From contig MKTI01000002.1 of assembly GCA_001898185.1 (NCBI GenBank), positions 62,001 through 126,000 on the forward strand: a stretch of DNA of 64,000 nt. The letters are read 5' to 3'. The translations under genes and the position numbers were made by a program. The notes under the pieces are model-generated. The model was given only the letters and a program-made list of their open reading frames with translations. It had not been told where the DNA came from and did no database searches. How positions within the stretch are numbered: position 1 is the stretch's first letter; every line of letters begins with the position of its first letter. Source of the stretch: Cellulomonas sp. 73-145. Its GTDB lineage: Bacteria > Actinomycetota > Actinomycetes > Actinomycetales > Cellulomonadaceae. Below, piece by piece: positions 25,601 through 33,518 of the stretch.

Positions 25601-25992
25601 GCGGCGTAGGCGTGGTACGTCGAGACGGTCGGCCGGCTGAGGGCACCGAGGGGGTCGTCGGGGTCGTGCAGGCCGAGGAGCTCCGCACCGGGCAGCTCCA
25701 GCCGGGCCGACCGGGCGCTGCGCACCAGCGCCCGCAGCCGCCGACGGACGCGGTCCTCGAGCTCACCGGCCGCCTTCCGGGTGAAGGTGAGCCCGAGGAC
25801 CTGCTCGGGCGCGACCAGGCCGTTGGCCAGCAGCCAGACGACGCGCGCCGCCATCGTCTCCGTCTTGCCGGACCCCGCCCCGGCCACGACCAGCGCCGGG
25901 CGCAACGGCGACTCGATCACCCGCTGCTGCTCCGGCGTCGGCGGTTCCTTGTTCAGCAGCGCGGCGATCTGCACCGCGGACAGCGCGCTCAT
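22687..25992 (-). CDS. adnB: AdnB-like helicase-nuclease subunit
   Basis: 1101 aa. UvrD-type motor: motif I VVAGAGSGKTETMAARV, motif II VLLDEYQDTSHAQLELL, GDPHQSIYGWRGASAGGL, LITVHAAKGLEWDVVAV and YVALTRARTDLLLTG. The C-terminal RecB-like nuclease carries VVVVDWKTGAPPTD with the catalytic Asp and Lys. No Fe-S cysteine cluster is seen. AdnAB resects double-strand breaks in actinobacteria in place of RecBCD or AddAB. Start ATG 25992 overlaps the adnA stop (ATGA), so the heterodimer subunits are translationally coupled. Gene order adnA-adnB matches Rv3202c-Rv3201c. Confidence 0.93.
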   Translation of the reverse strand: MSALSAVQIAALLNKEPPTPEQQRVIESPLRPALVVAGAGSGKTETMAARVVWLLANGLVAPEQVLGLTFTRKAAGELEDRVRRRLRALVRSARSARLELPGAELLGLHDPDDPLGALSRPTVSTYHAYAAGLVGEHALRLGLEPGARLLGEAAQWQLAADVVESWSGDLDTDKATSTVVDAVLELSGALDEHLVTVADARRGIERIVDGLTSTPSGDPPRPLKQELRTLIGSLQERLRLLDVVAAYRDRKRAGDVIDFGDQVALAARLAGEVPAVASAERDRYRVVLLDEYQDTSHAQLELLRALFGDGHPVMAVGDPHQSIYGWRGASAGGLERFPTSFPAVDDDGRRPADVHQLSTSWRNDRAILDAANLVAGPLRAAAAARVHPVEVPVLGARPGAGPGHVAALMCATVEEEASAVARFVAERWRPASEDGRRVSAAVLCRKRSQFEVLAPALRAAGLPVEVVGLGGLLSTPEVVDLVAALQAAHDPSRGDALMRLLTGARTRLGAADLHALAAWARELAARGPGRSRSTDDGSREHDVVDERSIVDALDDLPAPGWRSHDGRVLTEVGRTRLARLAAVLRDVRRHTYLPLPELVAETERLLGLDIEVASRPGVGAARARLHLDSFARVAGEFARSAELPTLGGFLAWLEAADAREDGLELPVSEPDPDAVQLITVHAAKGLEWDVVAVPGLVDGVLPVLASGADGPTSSGWLTGLGTLPYPLRGDRDDLPAFRYAGAASPQDLDRRRLEFRLDAGRHELAEERRLAYVALTRARTDLLLTGAWWGTATRPRAVSPFLAELLEAGAVSEAGWEAPPEVGAANPRDDVVATTQWPGDPFGDDGRRRAALEEAAGAVRAAAQGAGGPDGAGTAWDVLADRLLAERSAAREPDGPVELPSHLSASALVRLDADATGFAAELRRPVPSAPAPQARRGTAFHAWVEGWFGAASLVDLDALPGADDDSVAVDADLAGLRAAFLRSPWAYRTPLAVEVDVQTSVDGYVLRSRIDAVFPDPDAPGDPHAVVVVDWKTGAPPTDPAERAHRELQLAVYRLAWSRWTGMPLESVRAAFCYVGAEQTVWPERLMDEEQIAAMLRGVTV

Positions 25993-28900
25993 CCGGCCAC
26001 CACCTGCTGACCCTCGTCGCGCAGCGGGCACGAGCGGCGCACCGGGCACCGGTCGCACATCGCGTTGTGCGTCGCGGGGAACCGCGCGGCCGCCATCGCA
26101 CCGGCCACCTCGTCGATCATCGTCCGGGCCCAGCTCGGGCCGTCCACCTCCGGGCCGATCGGCGGCTGCACCCGCTGGGCCGCCTTCTTGCCGCTGCCCA
26201 GGTACACCAGCCGGGCGTCGGCGCTGGAGGTGCCGGGGGCCAGCTCCTCGAACGCGCCGCCCTCCACCGCCAGCTGGTAGGCGGCCAGCTGGGGGTTCGC
26301 CTCGGCCTCGGACTGCGGCGGCGGCGTACGACCCGTCTTGAGGTCGATCACCCGCACCGCGCCGTCGGCGGCCCGCTCCACCCGGTCGGCCGAACCACGC
26401 ACCAGGGCCCGCTCGGTGGTCAGGGTGAACTCCGCCTCGACCAGCAGCGGCTCCCCCGCCGTCTGCACGTAGTCGGCCAGCCGGTCCACCATCTGCTCGG
26501 CACGCCGTCGCGCCGCACGCGCCGGCCAGCCGTCACCGAGCCCCAGCTCGGACCACCGGCGGTCGAGCGCCTCCCGCAGCTCGGTCCTGGTGCCGCGGGG
26601 CAGCTCCTGCGCGATGGCGTGCACCAGCGTGCCGAGCGTCTGCTGACCCGAGTCGGCGGGTGTGCCGCCCGCCGACTCCAGCGCCCAGCGCAGCGTGCAG
26701 CGTTGCGCCGCCTCGATGCGCGACGGCGACACAGGCACGCGGGTGTCCTCGTCCCACAGCGGCGTGTCCGACGACGGCTGCGCGAGCCCCGACCACTCCG
26801 CCGGGTCGGCACCCTCGACGCCAGCGGCCGCCAGACGCGCGAGCGTGCGTGCCGCGGCCCGGTCCGGGTGCCCGTCCGCGACCGAGGCGACGAGCGACGC
26901 CCGCAGCGACGCCACCAGGCCGCGCAGGTCCAGCGGCGCCGGCGCCGTGGTACGGCGCTCGGCCCCGTCCTCCTGCTCGGGCGGCTGGACCAGGTCGAGG
27001 AAGGGCGACGGCTGCTGGTCCGTGTCCGCGACGGCCGTGACCAGCAGCCGTCGGCGCGCGCGCGAGCACGCGACCGTGAACGAGCGCAGCTCGTCCGCCA
27101 GCACCGCCGCCCGTGCCTGCACCGGGTCGCCACGACCGTCCGACGCCCCGGCCCGCCCGTCGAGCAGGTCCACCAGCGCCGCGGCGCCGAGCATGCTGTC
27201 CCGCAGCCGCAGGTCGGGCCACACGCCCTCCTGCACGCCCGTCACCGCCACCACGTCCCACTCGCGGCCGGCCGCGCCCGCGGGGGTCAGCACGCTGACC
27301 GCCTGGTGCCGGGCGCGCGCCGCCAGCGAGTCGACGGGCAGGTCCTGCCCCTCCAGCCACGTGACGAACGCCCCCGGCGGCGCCTGCGGGTTCCGGTCGA
27401 CGAACGTCTCGGCCGCGCGGAACAGGGCCAGCACGGCGTCGAGATCCCGGTCCGCCCGCTGTCCCGAGGCGCCACCTGACAGGGCCGCCCGCCGCCACGT
27501 CTCGGCGACCCGCGCGGCGTCCCACACCGCCCACAGCACCCCCTGCGCATCCGCGCCGTCGCGCAGCGCCGCGTCGCGACCCGCGGCCAGCACGGAGGCC
27601 AGCCGCCGCAACGGGCCGGCGGCCGTCGGGGGCAGCCCCGCGGTCCTCGCCTGCTCCGCCGCGGCCTCGACCAGCAGCGCGTCGCTGCTGCGGCCGCCAC
27701 CGCCGGCCAGCTCGACGGCGCGCAGGGCCCGCCGGACCCGTCGCAGACCCACGGCATCGAGGCCGATCAGAGGCGAGCACAGCAGTCGAGCGGCCAGCGG
27801 CGCGTCGAGCGTTGTCACGCCGCAGGCGACCCCCATCGCGTCGAGCAGGGGGCGCACGGCGGGCTCGTCGCGCAGCGCGACCTGCGACCCGAGCACGCTG
27901 ACCGGAACGCCGGCCGCCGCCAGCGCCCGACGCAGCCGCGTGACACCGTCCCCGGACCGCGCCACCACCGTCATCCGGTCCCAGCCGAGGCCCTCCTCCA
28001 GCCGCGCGCTGCGCAGCGCGTGGGCCACCAGCGCCGCCTCCTGCGCCTCGCTCGGCAGCACCGCCACCCGCACCGAGCCGACCGGCGCCGCCGGCGGGGC
28101 GGCCGCGCGTCGGTGCTGCGCGGTGCCGACCGTGCCGACCCGCTCGGCGACCCGGGCCGTCACCGCGCGAAGGGCACCCCCCTGCCGCCATGCCGTCGTC
28201 AGGGCCAGCACGCGCGCGTCCAGCTCGCCCGGGCCGTCACCGGCGACCGCGGCTCGGGACACCAGCGCCGGGTCGGCACCCCTGAACGTCTGCACCGCGG
28301 CGTCGGGGTCGGCGAGCAGCAGCAGCCGGGCACCGTCCTCCGCCAGCACGCGCAGCAGCCGTGCGGTGGCGGCGGTCGACTCCTGGTGGTCGTCGACGAC
28401 GACGAGACCCCACCGCGGCCGTGGCACGCGGGGCACCTCCTCCGCCCACGACTCGAGCGCGCGCACCGCCTCGTCGACGACGACGGCAGGGTCGAGCCGG
28501 GCACCGACGTCCGGCGTCGACGTGCGCAGCGCCATCACCGCGAGGTACTCCTCGTAGACCCGCGCCGCGGCGCACCACTCCGGCCGTTCGTGCCGCCTGC
28601 CGAGCGCGGCAAGCTCCTCGGGCGCCAGCCCGCACTCCGCGGCACGCATCAGCAGGTCGCGCAGCTCGTCGCGGAACGCCCGCCGCCCGAGCGCCTCGAC
28701 GGGTACGTCGGCCGGCCACCCGACCTCGGCCCCGTCGCCCTCGGCATGGCCGGCGAGCAGCTCGGCGAGGACCAGGTCCTGCTCGGCCCCGGACACCAGC
28801 GCGGGCGGCGGCTCGCCGAGCGCCACGGCGCGTGCCCGCAGCACCGCGAACGCCACCGCGGCCGGCGTCTGCACCAGCGGACGTCCCGCGGTGTGCGGCC

Positions 28901-29288
28901 AGCGGGCGGCGAGCCGGTCCCGCAGGTCACCCGCGAGCCGGCGGCTCGCGGCCAGCACCAGCACGTCGTCGGCCCGGGCCCCGCGCCGAGCCGCCTCGAC
29001 CACCGCCTCCAGCGCGACGGTCGTCTTGCCGGTACCGGGTGCGCCGAGCACGAGCAGGGCACGCTCGCCGCCCGCCACCGCCTCGACCGCGGCACGCTGG
29101 GCGTCGTCGAGAGCGACCGGCCTGCCGGGACCGTCCTGCGGCACGTCGGCCAGCGTCGGCCGCGCCAGCACCGGACCCGCACCGGACGTGCTCGATCGAC
29201 CGGCCGCCGTGCCGGACGTCCCACGGGCGCCCGACCTTCCGACGTCCGCCGGTGCGCGGAGCACCGGAGGGGGTGGGCTGTCGGGCAC
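25989..29288 (-). CDS. adnA: AdnA-like helicase-nuclease subunit
   Basis: About 1099 aa. Motif I is LVLGAPGTGKTTVALEA. Motif II reads LVVVDDHQESTAATARLL, so the usual Asp-Glu pair is Asp-Asp, consistent with AdnA being the weaker motor. The C-terminal nuclease has VRVIDLKTGRTPPP, and cysteines in QRCTLRWAL and CDRCPVRRSCPL can hold the [4Fe-4S] cluster known in AddB-type nucleases. The start is uncertain: GTG 29288 precedes the first conserved stretch, but the frame is open to 29375 and that N-terminus is Arg/Gly-rich. Divergent from the TetR gene, so the promoter is in 29290-29440. Confidence 0.88.
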   Translation of the reverse strand: MPDSPPPPVLRAPADVGRSGARGTSGTAAGRSSTSGAGPVLARPTLADVPQDGPGRPVALDDAQRAAVEAVAGGERALLVLGAPGTGKTTVALEAVVEAARRGARADDVLVLAASRRLAGDLRDRLAARWPHTAGRPLVQTPAAVAFAVLRARAVALGEPPPALVSGAEQDLVLAELLAGHAEGDGAEVGWPADVPVEALGRRAFRDELRDLLMRAAECGLAPEELAALGRRHERPEWCAAARVYEEYLAVMALRTSTPDVGARLDPAVVVDEAVRALESWAEEVPRVPRPRWGLVVVDDHQESTAATARLLRVLAEDGARLLLLADPDAAVQTFRGADPALVSRAAVAGDGPGELDARVLALTTAWRQGGALRAVTARVAERVGTVGTAQHRRAAAPPAAPVGSVRVAVLPSEAQEAALVAHALRSARLEEGLGWDRMTVVARSGDGVTRLRRALAAAGVPVSVLGSQVALRDEPAVRPLLDAMGVACGVTTLDAPLAARLLCSPLIGLDAVGLRRVRRALRAVELAGGGGRSSDALLVEAAAEQARTAGLPPTAAGPLRRLASVLAAGRDAALRDGADAQGVLWAVWDAARVAETWRRAALSGGASGQRADRDLDAVLALFRAAETFVDRNPQAPPGAFVTWLEGQDLPVDSLAARARHQAVSVLTPAGAAGREWDVVAVTGVQEGVWPDLRLRDSMLGAAALVDLLDGRAGASDGRGDPVQARAAVLADELRSFTVACSRARRRLLVTAVADTDQQPSPFLDLVQPPEQEDGAERRTTAPAPLDLRGLVASLRASLVASVADGHPDRAAARTLARLAAAGVEGADPAEWSGLAQPSSDTPLWDEDTRVPVSPSRIEAAQRCTLRWALESAGGTPADSGQQTLGTLVHAIAQELPRGTRTELREALDRRWSELGLGDGWPARAARRRAEQMVDRLADYVQTAGEPLLVEAEFTLTTERALVRGSADRVERAADGAVRVIDLKTGRTPPPQSEAEANPQLAAYQLAVEGGAFEELAPGTSSADARLVYLGSGKKAAQRVQPPIGPEVDGPSWARTMIDEVAGAMAAARFPATHNAMCDRCPVRRSCPLRDEGQQVVAG

Positions 29289-29429
29289 GGCCAGATCCCA
29301 CCACGTCCCACCGACATGCCGACGCACCACCGCCGCAGCCGACCTGGGTCGGCCGCGCCGACCGGCGCCGAGCACCTCCCACCGGCACGCTCACCCGGCG
29401 CCCACCGGGTCGCCCGGCCGTGCGCTGGC

Positions 29430-29435
29430 TACCAT
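29430..29435 (+). promoter_or_regulatory. -10 element for leaderless tetR
   Basis: TACCAT, 6 nt before ATG 29442; no Shine-Dalgarno sequence in front of the start. Confidence 0.5.
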
Positions 29436-29441
29436 CACCGG

Positions 29442-30230
29442 ATGAGCGCCGTCCCGCCCGTCGACGGGGACTCGGCCGCCTCCGTACCGGCACCGCCGGC
29501 GGGCCGCGCCGCGGGTCCGCGGATGCGCCGCGACCAGCGCCGGGACCAGCTGCTGACCATCGCGCAGCAGCTGTTCGCCAGCGAGGGCTACCACCACGTG
29601 TCGATGGACGACATCGCCGACCGCGCGCTGGTCAGCAAGCCGGTGCTGTACCGGCACTTCCCGTCCAAGCTCGACCTCTACCTGGCGGTGGTGGACGCCT
29701 GCGGCGAGGACCTGCTGACCACCATGGACCGCGCCCTCGAACCGGTGCAGCACGGCCAGGCGACGGACGGTCGCGAGGTCGTCGCCGCCATCGTGCGGGC
29801 GTACATCTCCTTCGTCGAGGTCGCGGGCGAGGCGTCCAGCCTGCTGTTCGAGTCCGACGTCACCCGCGACCCCGGCGTCCGGGCCCGGGTCGAGCGGGCC
29901 TCCGTCTCCACCGGGACGCGCATCGCCGAGGCGCTGCAGCAGGCCGCCGGCCTCGGGCCTGCGGAGGCCGCGACCGTGTCCGCCGCCCTGGTGACCATGG
30001 CGCAGGGAGCGGCGGTGCACCGCCTGCGCCATGCCGGCACGCTGACGGCGGAGGCGACCACGGACCTCGTCTCCCGGCTGGCGTGGGGCGGGGTGGGCGG
30101 CCTGATCACGGACGTGTCGCGGCCCGCCGGGAGCACGGCGCCGACCAGGGCCGGGACGACGGACGCGGCGACCCACGGCGCCGAGGCGGCCGAGGCCGCC
30201 GACCCGGGCCCCTCGCCCGCCACCACCTAG
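29442..30230 (+). CDS. TetR-family regulator (Rv3208-like)
   Basis: 262 aa. A 25-residue Pro/Ala-rich N-terminus leads into a standard TetR HTH (LLTIAQQLFASEGYHHVSMD then RALVSKPVLYRHFPSKLDLY, residues about 30-75). The C-terminal ligand domain (AIVRAYISFVEVAGEASSLL) matches the regulator that accompanies DUF3107, the ferritin-like gene and the rhlE-type helicase in actinobacteria. The last 45 residues are low-complexity Ala/Thr/Pro. Transcribed toward DUF3107, 118 bp away, but the gap carries its own purine-rich stretch, so co-transcription is likely rather than certain. Confidence 0.88.
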   Translation: MSAVPPVDGDSAASVPAPPAGRAAGPRMRRDQRRDQLLTIAQQLFASEGYHHVSMDDIADRALVSKPVLYRHFPSKLDLYLAVVDACGEDLLTTMDRALEPVQHGQATDGREVVAAIVRAYISFVEVAGEASSLLFESDVTRDPGVRARVERASVSTGTRIAEALQQAAGLGPAEAATVSAALVTMAQGAAVHRLRHAGTLTAEATTDLVSRLAWGGVGGLITDVSRPAGSTAPTRAGTTDAATHGAEAAEAADPGPSPATT

Positions 30231-30348
30231 GATCGACCGGTGGTGGCGCGTCAGCGCCCTGGGAGGCCACCCCGCCCGTCCCACCCCGCGAGGGGACGAC
30301 GACGGGGACGACGACGGTGGGCTCCCGCACCGGACAGGAGGAGGAACG

Positions 30349-30573
30349 GTGGACATCACGATCGGCGTGCAGAACCTGCCCCGGGAGATCACGCTCGAGT
30401 CCGACCAGACGTCGGACGAGGTCGCCGCCGCCGTCGCCGCCGCGCTCGCCGGCAAGGCGGCGCTGGAGCTGGTGGACAGCAAGGGACGACGGGTCATCGT
30501 GCCGACCGCGACCCTCGGCTACGTCGAGATCGGCGCGGAGACCCGGCCGCGGGTCGGCTTCGGCACCATCTGA
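30349..30573 (+). CDS. DUF3107 protein (TB9.4 family)
   Basis: 74 aa. GTG 30349 follows AGGAGGAACG. Short beta-rich sequence MDITIGVQNLPREITLES with a conserved end GYVEIGAETRPRVGFG; matches the family of M. tuberculosis Rv3208A. Always found next to this TetR and upstream of the RNA helicase. Function unknown. Faces the ferritin-like gene with a 30-bp gap. Confidence 0.9.
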   Translation: MDITIGVQNLPREITLESDQTSDEVAAAVAAALAGKAALELVDSKGRRVIVPTATLGYVEIGAETRPRVGFGTI

Positions 30574-30603
30574 CGGCAGCGCACGACGGCTGCGCCGACC
30601 CGC

Positions 30604-31377
30604 TCAGGCGGTGAGGCGCAGCCGGTTCATCCGCCGGGTGTGCTCGGCCGTCAGCTCACCGAGCACCGCGGCGCTCTCGCCCGCCCGGGGCCGTGCGTTC
30701 GTCGTCGTCGGCTCCGCATCCGCGGACTCCGCCCCGTGCCGGCTGCGCGCCGCGTGCAGCAGCCGCTCCAGCGCGGGCCGCTGCGCCAGCAGCCGCTGCA
30801 CCACGCTGAGGGACTCGCCGACCAGACGCCGGCCCCACAGCGCCAGCCGAGCAGCCAGCACCGTGTCCTGCGCGGACGCGGCGTCCAGCTCCGCGGCCGC
30901 CAGCTCGGCGGGCGACCCCGCACCGAGCACCTCGAGGACGAGGGTGCGCGAGCGCTCGTCCAGCCCCTCGGCGGCGAGCCGGCAGAAGTCGTCGGCGACG
31001 CCGTAGCCGACGTACGCGGTCAGCAGTCGCTCCCACCACGACCCTGGCGCCGTCCGGGCGTCGAAGTCGTCCATCACGTGCTCGTGCCGCGCCATCGCCG
31101 CCACCGGGTCGGCACCGAGCTCGGCGATCCGGTCGAGCACCCGGTCACGCCCCTGGACGCACTCGGCGGCGCACCGGCTCAGCGCCAGGCGCTGCTCGAT
31201 CGAGGGCGCAGCCTGGGAGTCGGCGGCGAGGCGGACGAACTCGGTGTGCGCCACCTGCGCGACGAGGCCCAGCAGCTCCACCGCGTCGGCGGCCTGGGTC
31301 CCGGCGTCGGCGGCCTGGGTCGCGGCGGACGCCGGGGCGGACGTCTGCGGGGCGGGGACGGCTGCGTCGGCGGTCAT
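30604..31377 (-). CDS. ferritin-like four-helix protein (MiaE_2 / Rv3210c type)
   Basis: 257 aa. Ferritin-like fold with potential di-iron ligands in AHTEFVRLAADS, AMARHEHVMDDFDA and a C-terminal helix region SVVQRLLAQRPALERLLHAA. Related to the tRNA hydroxylase MiaE superfamily, but the actinobacterial group has no assigned substrate. The first 35 residues are a low-complexity Ala/Thr stretch with two copies of TQAADA-like units. ATG 31377 is preceded by TACCCT at 6 nt (leaderless). Its promoter and that of the helicase lie back to back within 50 bp, suggesting joint control. Confidence 0.82.
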   Translation of the reverse strand: MTADAAVPAPQTSAPASAATQAADAGTQAADAVELLGLVAQVAHTEFVRLAADSQAAPSIEQRLALSRCAAECVQGRDRVLDRIAELGADPVAAMARHEHVMDDFDARTAPGSWWERLLTAYVGYGVADDFCRLAAEGLDERSRTLVLEVLGAGSPAELAAAELDAASAQDTVLAARLALWGRRLVGESLSVVQRLLAQRPALERLLHAARSRHGAESADAEPTTTNARPRAGESAAVLGELTAEHTRRMNRLRLTA

Positions 31378-31383
31378 CCTTGG

Positions 31384-31389
31384 AGGGTA
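31384..31389 (-). promoter_or_regulatory. -10 element for the leaderless ferritin-like gene
   Basis: TACCCT on the minus strand, 6 nt before ATG 31377. Confidence 0.5.
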
Positions 31390-31425
31390 ACGCCCGGCGC
31401 ACCGGGCGGCGCCACCGAGGTCCGG

Positions 31426-31661
31426 TAGACTCGCGCCCGTACATCGGTTGCCCGGTCGTCTTGCATCTCGGGTCCACCCCTGCGAGGTGGCCCACCTCCC
31501 CGGCACCGGTCCGCTTGGACCGGACGTCGTGCGTGAGGCGGAATTCACGATCGGCTGCCGGCCAACCCGCGTGGCGCCGCCGCCGCGTCCGGGGTGCCAG
31601 GCGACACGCCGTGGCCGCCCTGGCCGCCGCCCGCCGCCACCCTTCGCAGTGAAGAGTCCAC
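31426..31661 (+). promoter_or_regulatory. promoter and long structured 5' leader of the RNA helicase gene
   Basis: A -10 element TAGACT at 31426-31431 predicts a start near 31438 and a leader of about 224 nt. It holds a perfect 7-bp hairpin with a GCTT loop (31506-31523), a hairpin GGGTCCACC/GGTGGCCC just upstream (about 31471-31494), and a CGTGA/TCACG stem around 31533-31550. A weakly biased frame crosses it from 31448, but its codon usage is not that of the neighbours. Long leaders on cold-shock RNA helicases usually control translation or stability. Confidence 0.55.
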
Positions 31662-33398
31662 GTGACCACCACCGATCAGCAGCCGGCTGACACCATGCTC
31701 ACCGCCGCGGACGCCGTGGCGACGCCCGTCGGCGCCTACTCCCGCGCGTCCTCCTCCGTGCAGGCCGTCGACGCCTCGTTCGCCGACTTCGACATCCGCC
31801 CCGAGACCGTCGCCGCGCTCGCGTCGCACGGCATCACGCACCCGTTCCCGATCCAGGCGATGACGCTGCCGGTCGCGCTGGCAGGCCACGACATCATCGG
31901 CCAGGCCAAGACGGGCACCGGCAAGACCCTCGGCTTCGGCATCCCGCTCCTCGAGCACGTGATCGCGCCCGACGAGGACGGTTACGCCGACCTGACCGCG
32001 CCCGGCAAGCCGCAGGCGCTCGTCGTCGTCCCCACCCGCGAGCTGGCCGTCCAGGTGGCCGGCGACCTCGCGATGGCGGCCGCGACCCGCAAGGTCCGCA
32101 TCGTGCAGGTGTACGGCGGCCGTGCCTACGAGCCGCAGGTCGAGGCGCTCGCCCGCGGTGCCGAGGTGGTGGTCGGCACCCCCGGCCGCATGATCGACCT
32201 GCTCACGCAGCGCAGCCTGATCCTGTCCCACGCCCGCACGGTGGTGCTGGACGAGGCCGACGAGATGCTGGACCTCGGCTTCCTCCCCGACGTCGAGCGG
32301 CTGCTCGGCGCCACCTCCGCGAGCCGCCACACCATGCTGTTCTCGGCCACCATGCCGGGCGCGGTCGTCGCGATGGCCCGCCGGTACATGAGCCAGCCGA
32401 CGCACATCCGCGCCAGCGACCCGGACGACGACTCCAAGACCGTCAAGAACATCCACCAGGTCGCCTACCGCGCCCACGCGCTGGACAAGGTGGAGCTGCT
32501 CGCGCGGATCCTGCAGGCCCGCGGCCGTGGCCTGACCATCGTCTTCGCGCGGACCAAGCGGACCGCCGCCAAGGTGGCGGACGAGCTGAACGAGCGCGGC
32601 TTCGCCGCCGGCGCCATCCACGGGGACCTCGGCCAGGGTGCCCGGGAGCAGGCGCTGCGCGCCTTCCGCCACGGCAAGGTCGACGTCCTTGTGGCCACCG
32701 ACGTCGCCGCCCGTGGCATCGACGTCGAGGACGTCACGCACGTCATCAACTACCAGTGCCCCGAGGACGAGAAGATCTACCTGCACCGCACCGGCCGCAC
32801 CGGCCGCGCGGGGCACAAGGGCACGGCGGTGACCTTCGTCGACTGGGACGACGTGCCGCGCTGGGGCCTGATCGACAAGGCGCTCGAGCTCGGCATCCCC
32901 CAGCCGGTGGAGACCTACTCCTCCTCGGCGCACGTGCGCGAGGACCTCGACGTCCCCGAGGGCATCACCGGACGGCTGCCGAAGTCGCAGCAGACCCGCG
33001 AGGGCCTGGCGGCGGAGGTGCTCGAGGACCTGGGTGAGACCGGCAAGCACGGCGGTGCGCCGAAGCACGACGGACCTCGCGGGCGCGGTGGCCGTGGCGA
33101 CGGTCCTCGCGGCGAGGGTGGTCGCGGCGAAGGTGGTCGCGGCGAGCGGAGCCGGCAGCGCTCCGGCGGCCGGTCCGAGGGCCGGTCCGAGGGCCGGTCA
33201 CAGGGACGGGGTGACGACGAGCGCACCCGCACGTCGGACGCCGCACCCACCGCTGAGGGCGCAGCCCCGGTGAGCGGCGAGGCGACGTCCGCCGACGAGA
33301 CGCGCAAGCGTCGGTCGCGCAACCGTCGGCGCACGCGTGGCGGCCGCCCGGTCGAGGGCGCCGCGGGCGGCACGGCGGAGGCCGGCTCCGAGGGCTGA
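31662..33398 (+). CDS. DEAD-box RNA helicase (RhlE/DeaD-like)
   Basis: 578 aa. All DEAD-box motifs are present: Q motif HPFPIQAMTLPVAL, I AKTGTGKTLGF, Ia VPTREL, GG, TPGRMIDLL, II VLDEADEMLDLGF, III FSATMPGA, IV-V VLVATDVAARGIDVED and VI HRTGRTGRAGHKG. The last 130 residues are a basic, RGG-rich tail (repeats of GRGD, GRGE, GRSEGRS) that binds RNA nonspecifically. Likely roles are ribosome assembly and mRNA unwinding in the cold. GTG 31662 has only a modest ribosome site (GAAGAG), consistent with control by the long leader. Syntenic with rhlE (Rv3211). Confidence 0.93.
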   Translation: MTTTDQQPADTMLTAADAVATPVGAYSRASSSVQAVDASFADFDIRPETVAALASHGITHPFPIQAMTLPVALAGHDIIGQAKTGTGKTLGFGIPLLEHVIAPDEDGYADLTAPGKPQALVVVPTRELAVQVAGDLAMAAATRKVRIVQVYGGRAYEPQVEALARGAEVVVGTPGRMIDLLTQRSLILSHARTVVLDEADEMLDLGFLPDVERLLGATSASRHTMLFSATMPGAVVAMARRYMSQPTHIRASDPDDDSKTVKNIHQVAYRAHALDKVELLARILQARGRGLTIVFARTKRTAAKVADELNERGFAAGAIHGDLGQGAREQALRAFRHGKVDVLVATDVAARGIDVEDVTHVINYQCPEDEKIYLHRTGRTGRAGHKGTAVTFVDWDDVPRWGLIDKALELGIPQPVETYSSSAHVREDLDVPEGITGRLPKSQQTREGLAAEVLEDLGETGKHGGAPKHDGPRGRGGRGDGPRGEGGRGEGGRGERSRQRSGGRSEGRSEGRSQGRGDDERTRTSDAAPTAEGAAPVSGEATSADETRKRRSRNRRRTRGGRPVEGAAGGTAEAGSEG

Positions 33399-33421
33399 GC
33401 CCGGAACCGCATCCGGAACGA

Positions 33422-33470
33422 CGAACGGGCCGTCGCTCGCACCTTCGGGTGCGGCGGCGGCCCGTCGTCG
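33422..33470. terminator. shared terminator between the RNA helicase and marC
   Basis: A long imperfect hairpin with a TTCG tetraloop; the closing stem GCACC/GGTGC and outer GGGCC/GGCCC are perfect. It lies 24 bp after the helicase stop and serves the convergent marC as well. Confidence 0.7.
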
Positions 33471-33518
33471 TCAGGGCTGCAGCGGGACGCGCCCCGTCCG
33501 GTCGGACGCAGTGTCCGG

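Noticed and set aside
31448-31690. 80-codon frame across the RNA-helicase leader
   Set aside because: No ATG/GTG with a ribosome site, early codons lack GC3 bias, and the tail overlaps the helicase start; treated as a structured leader.
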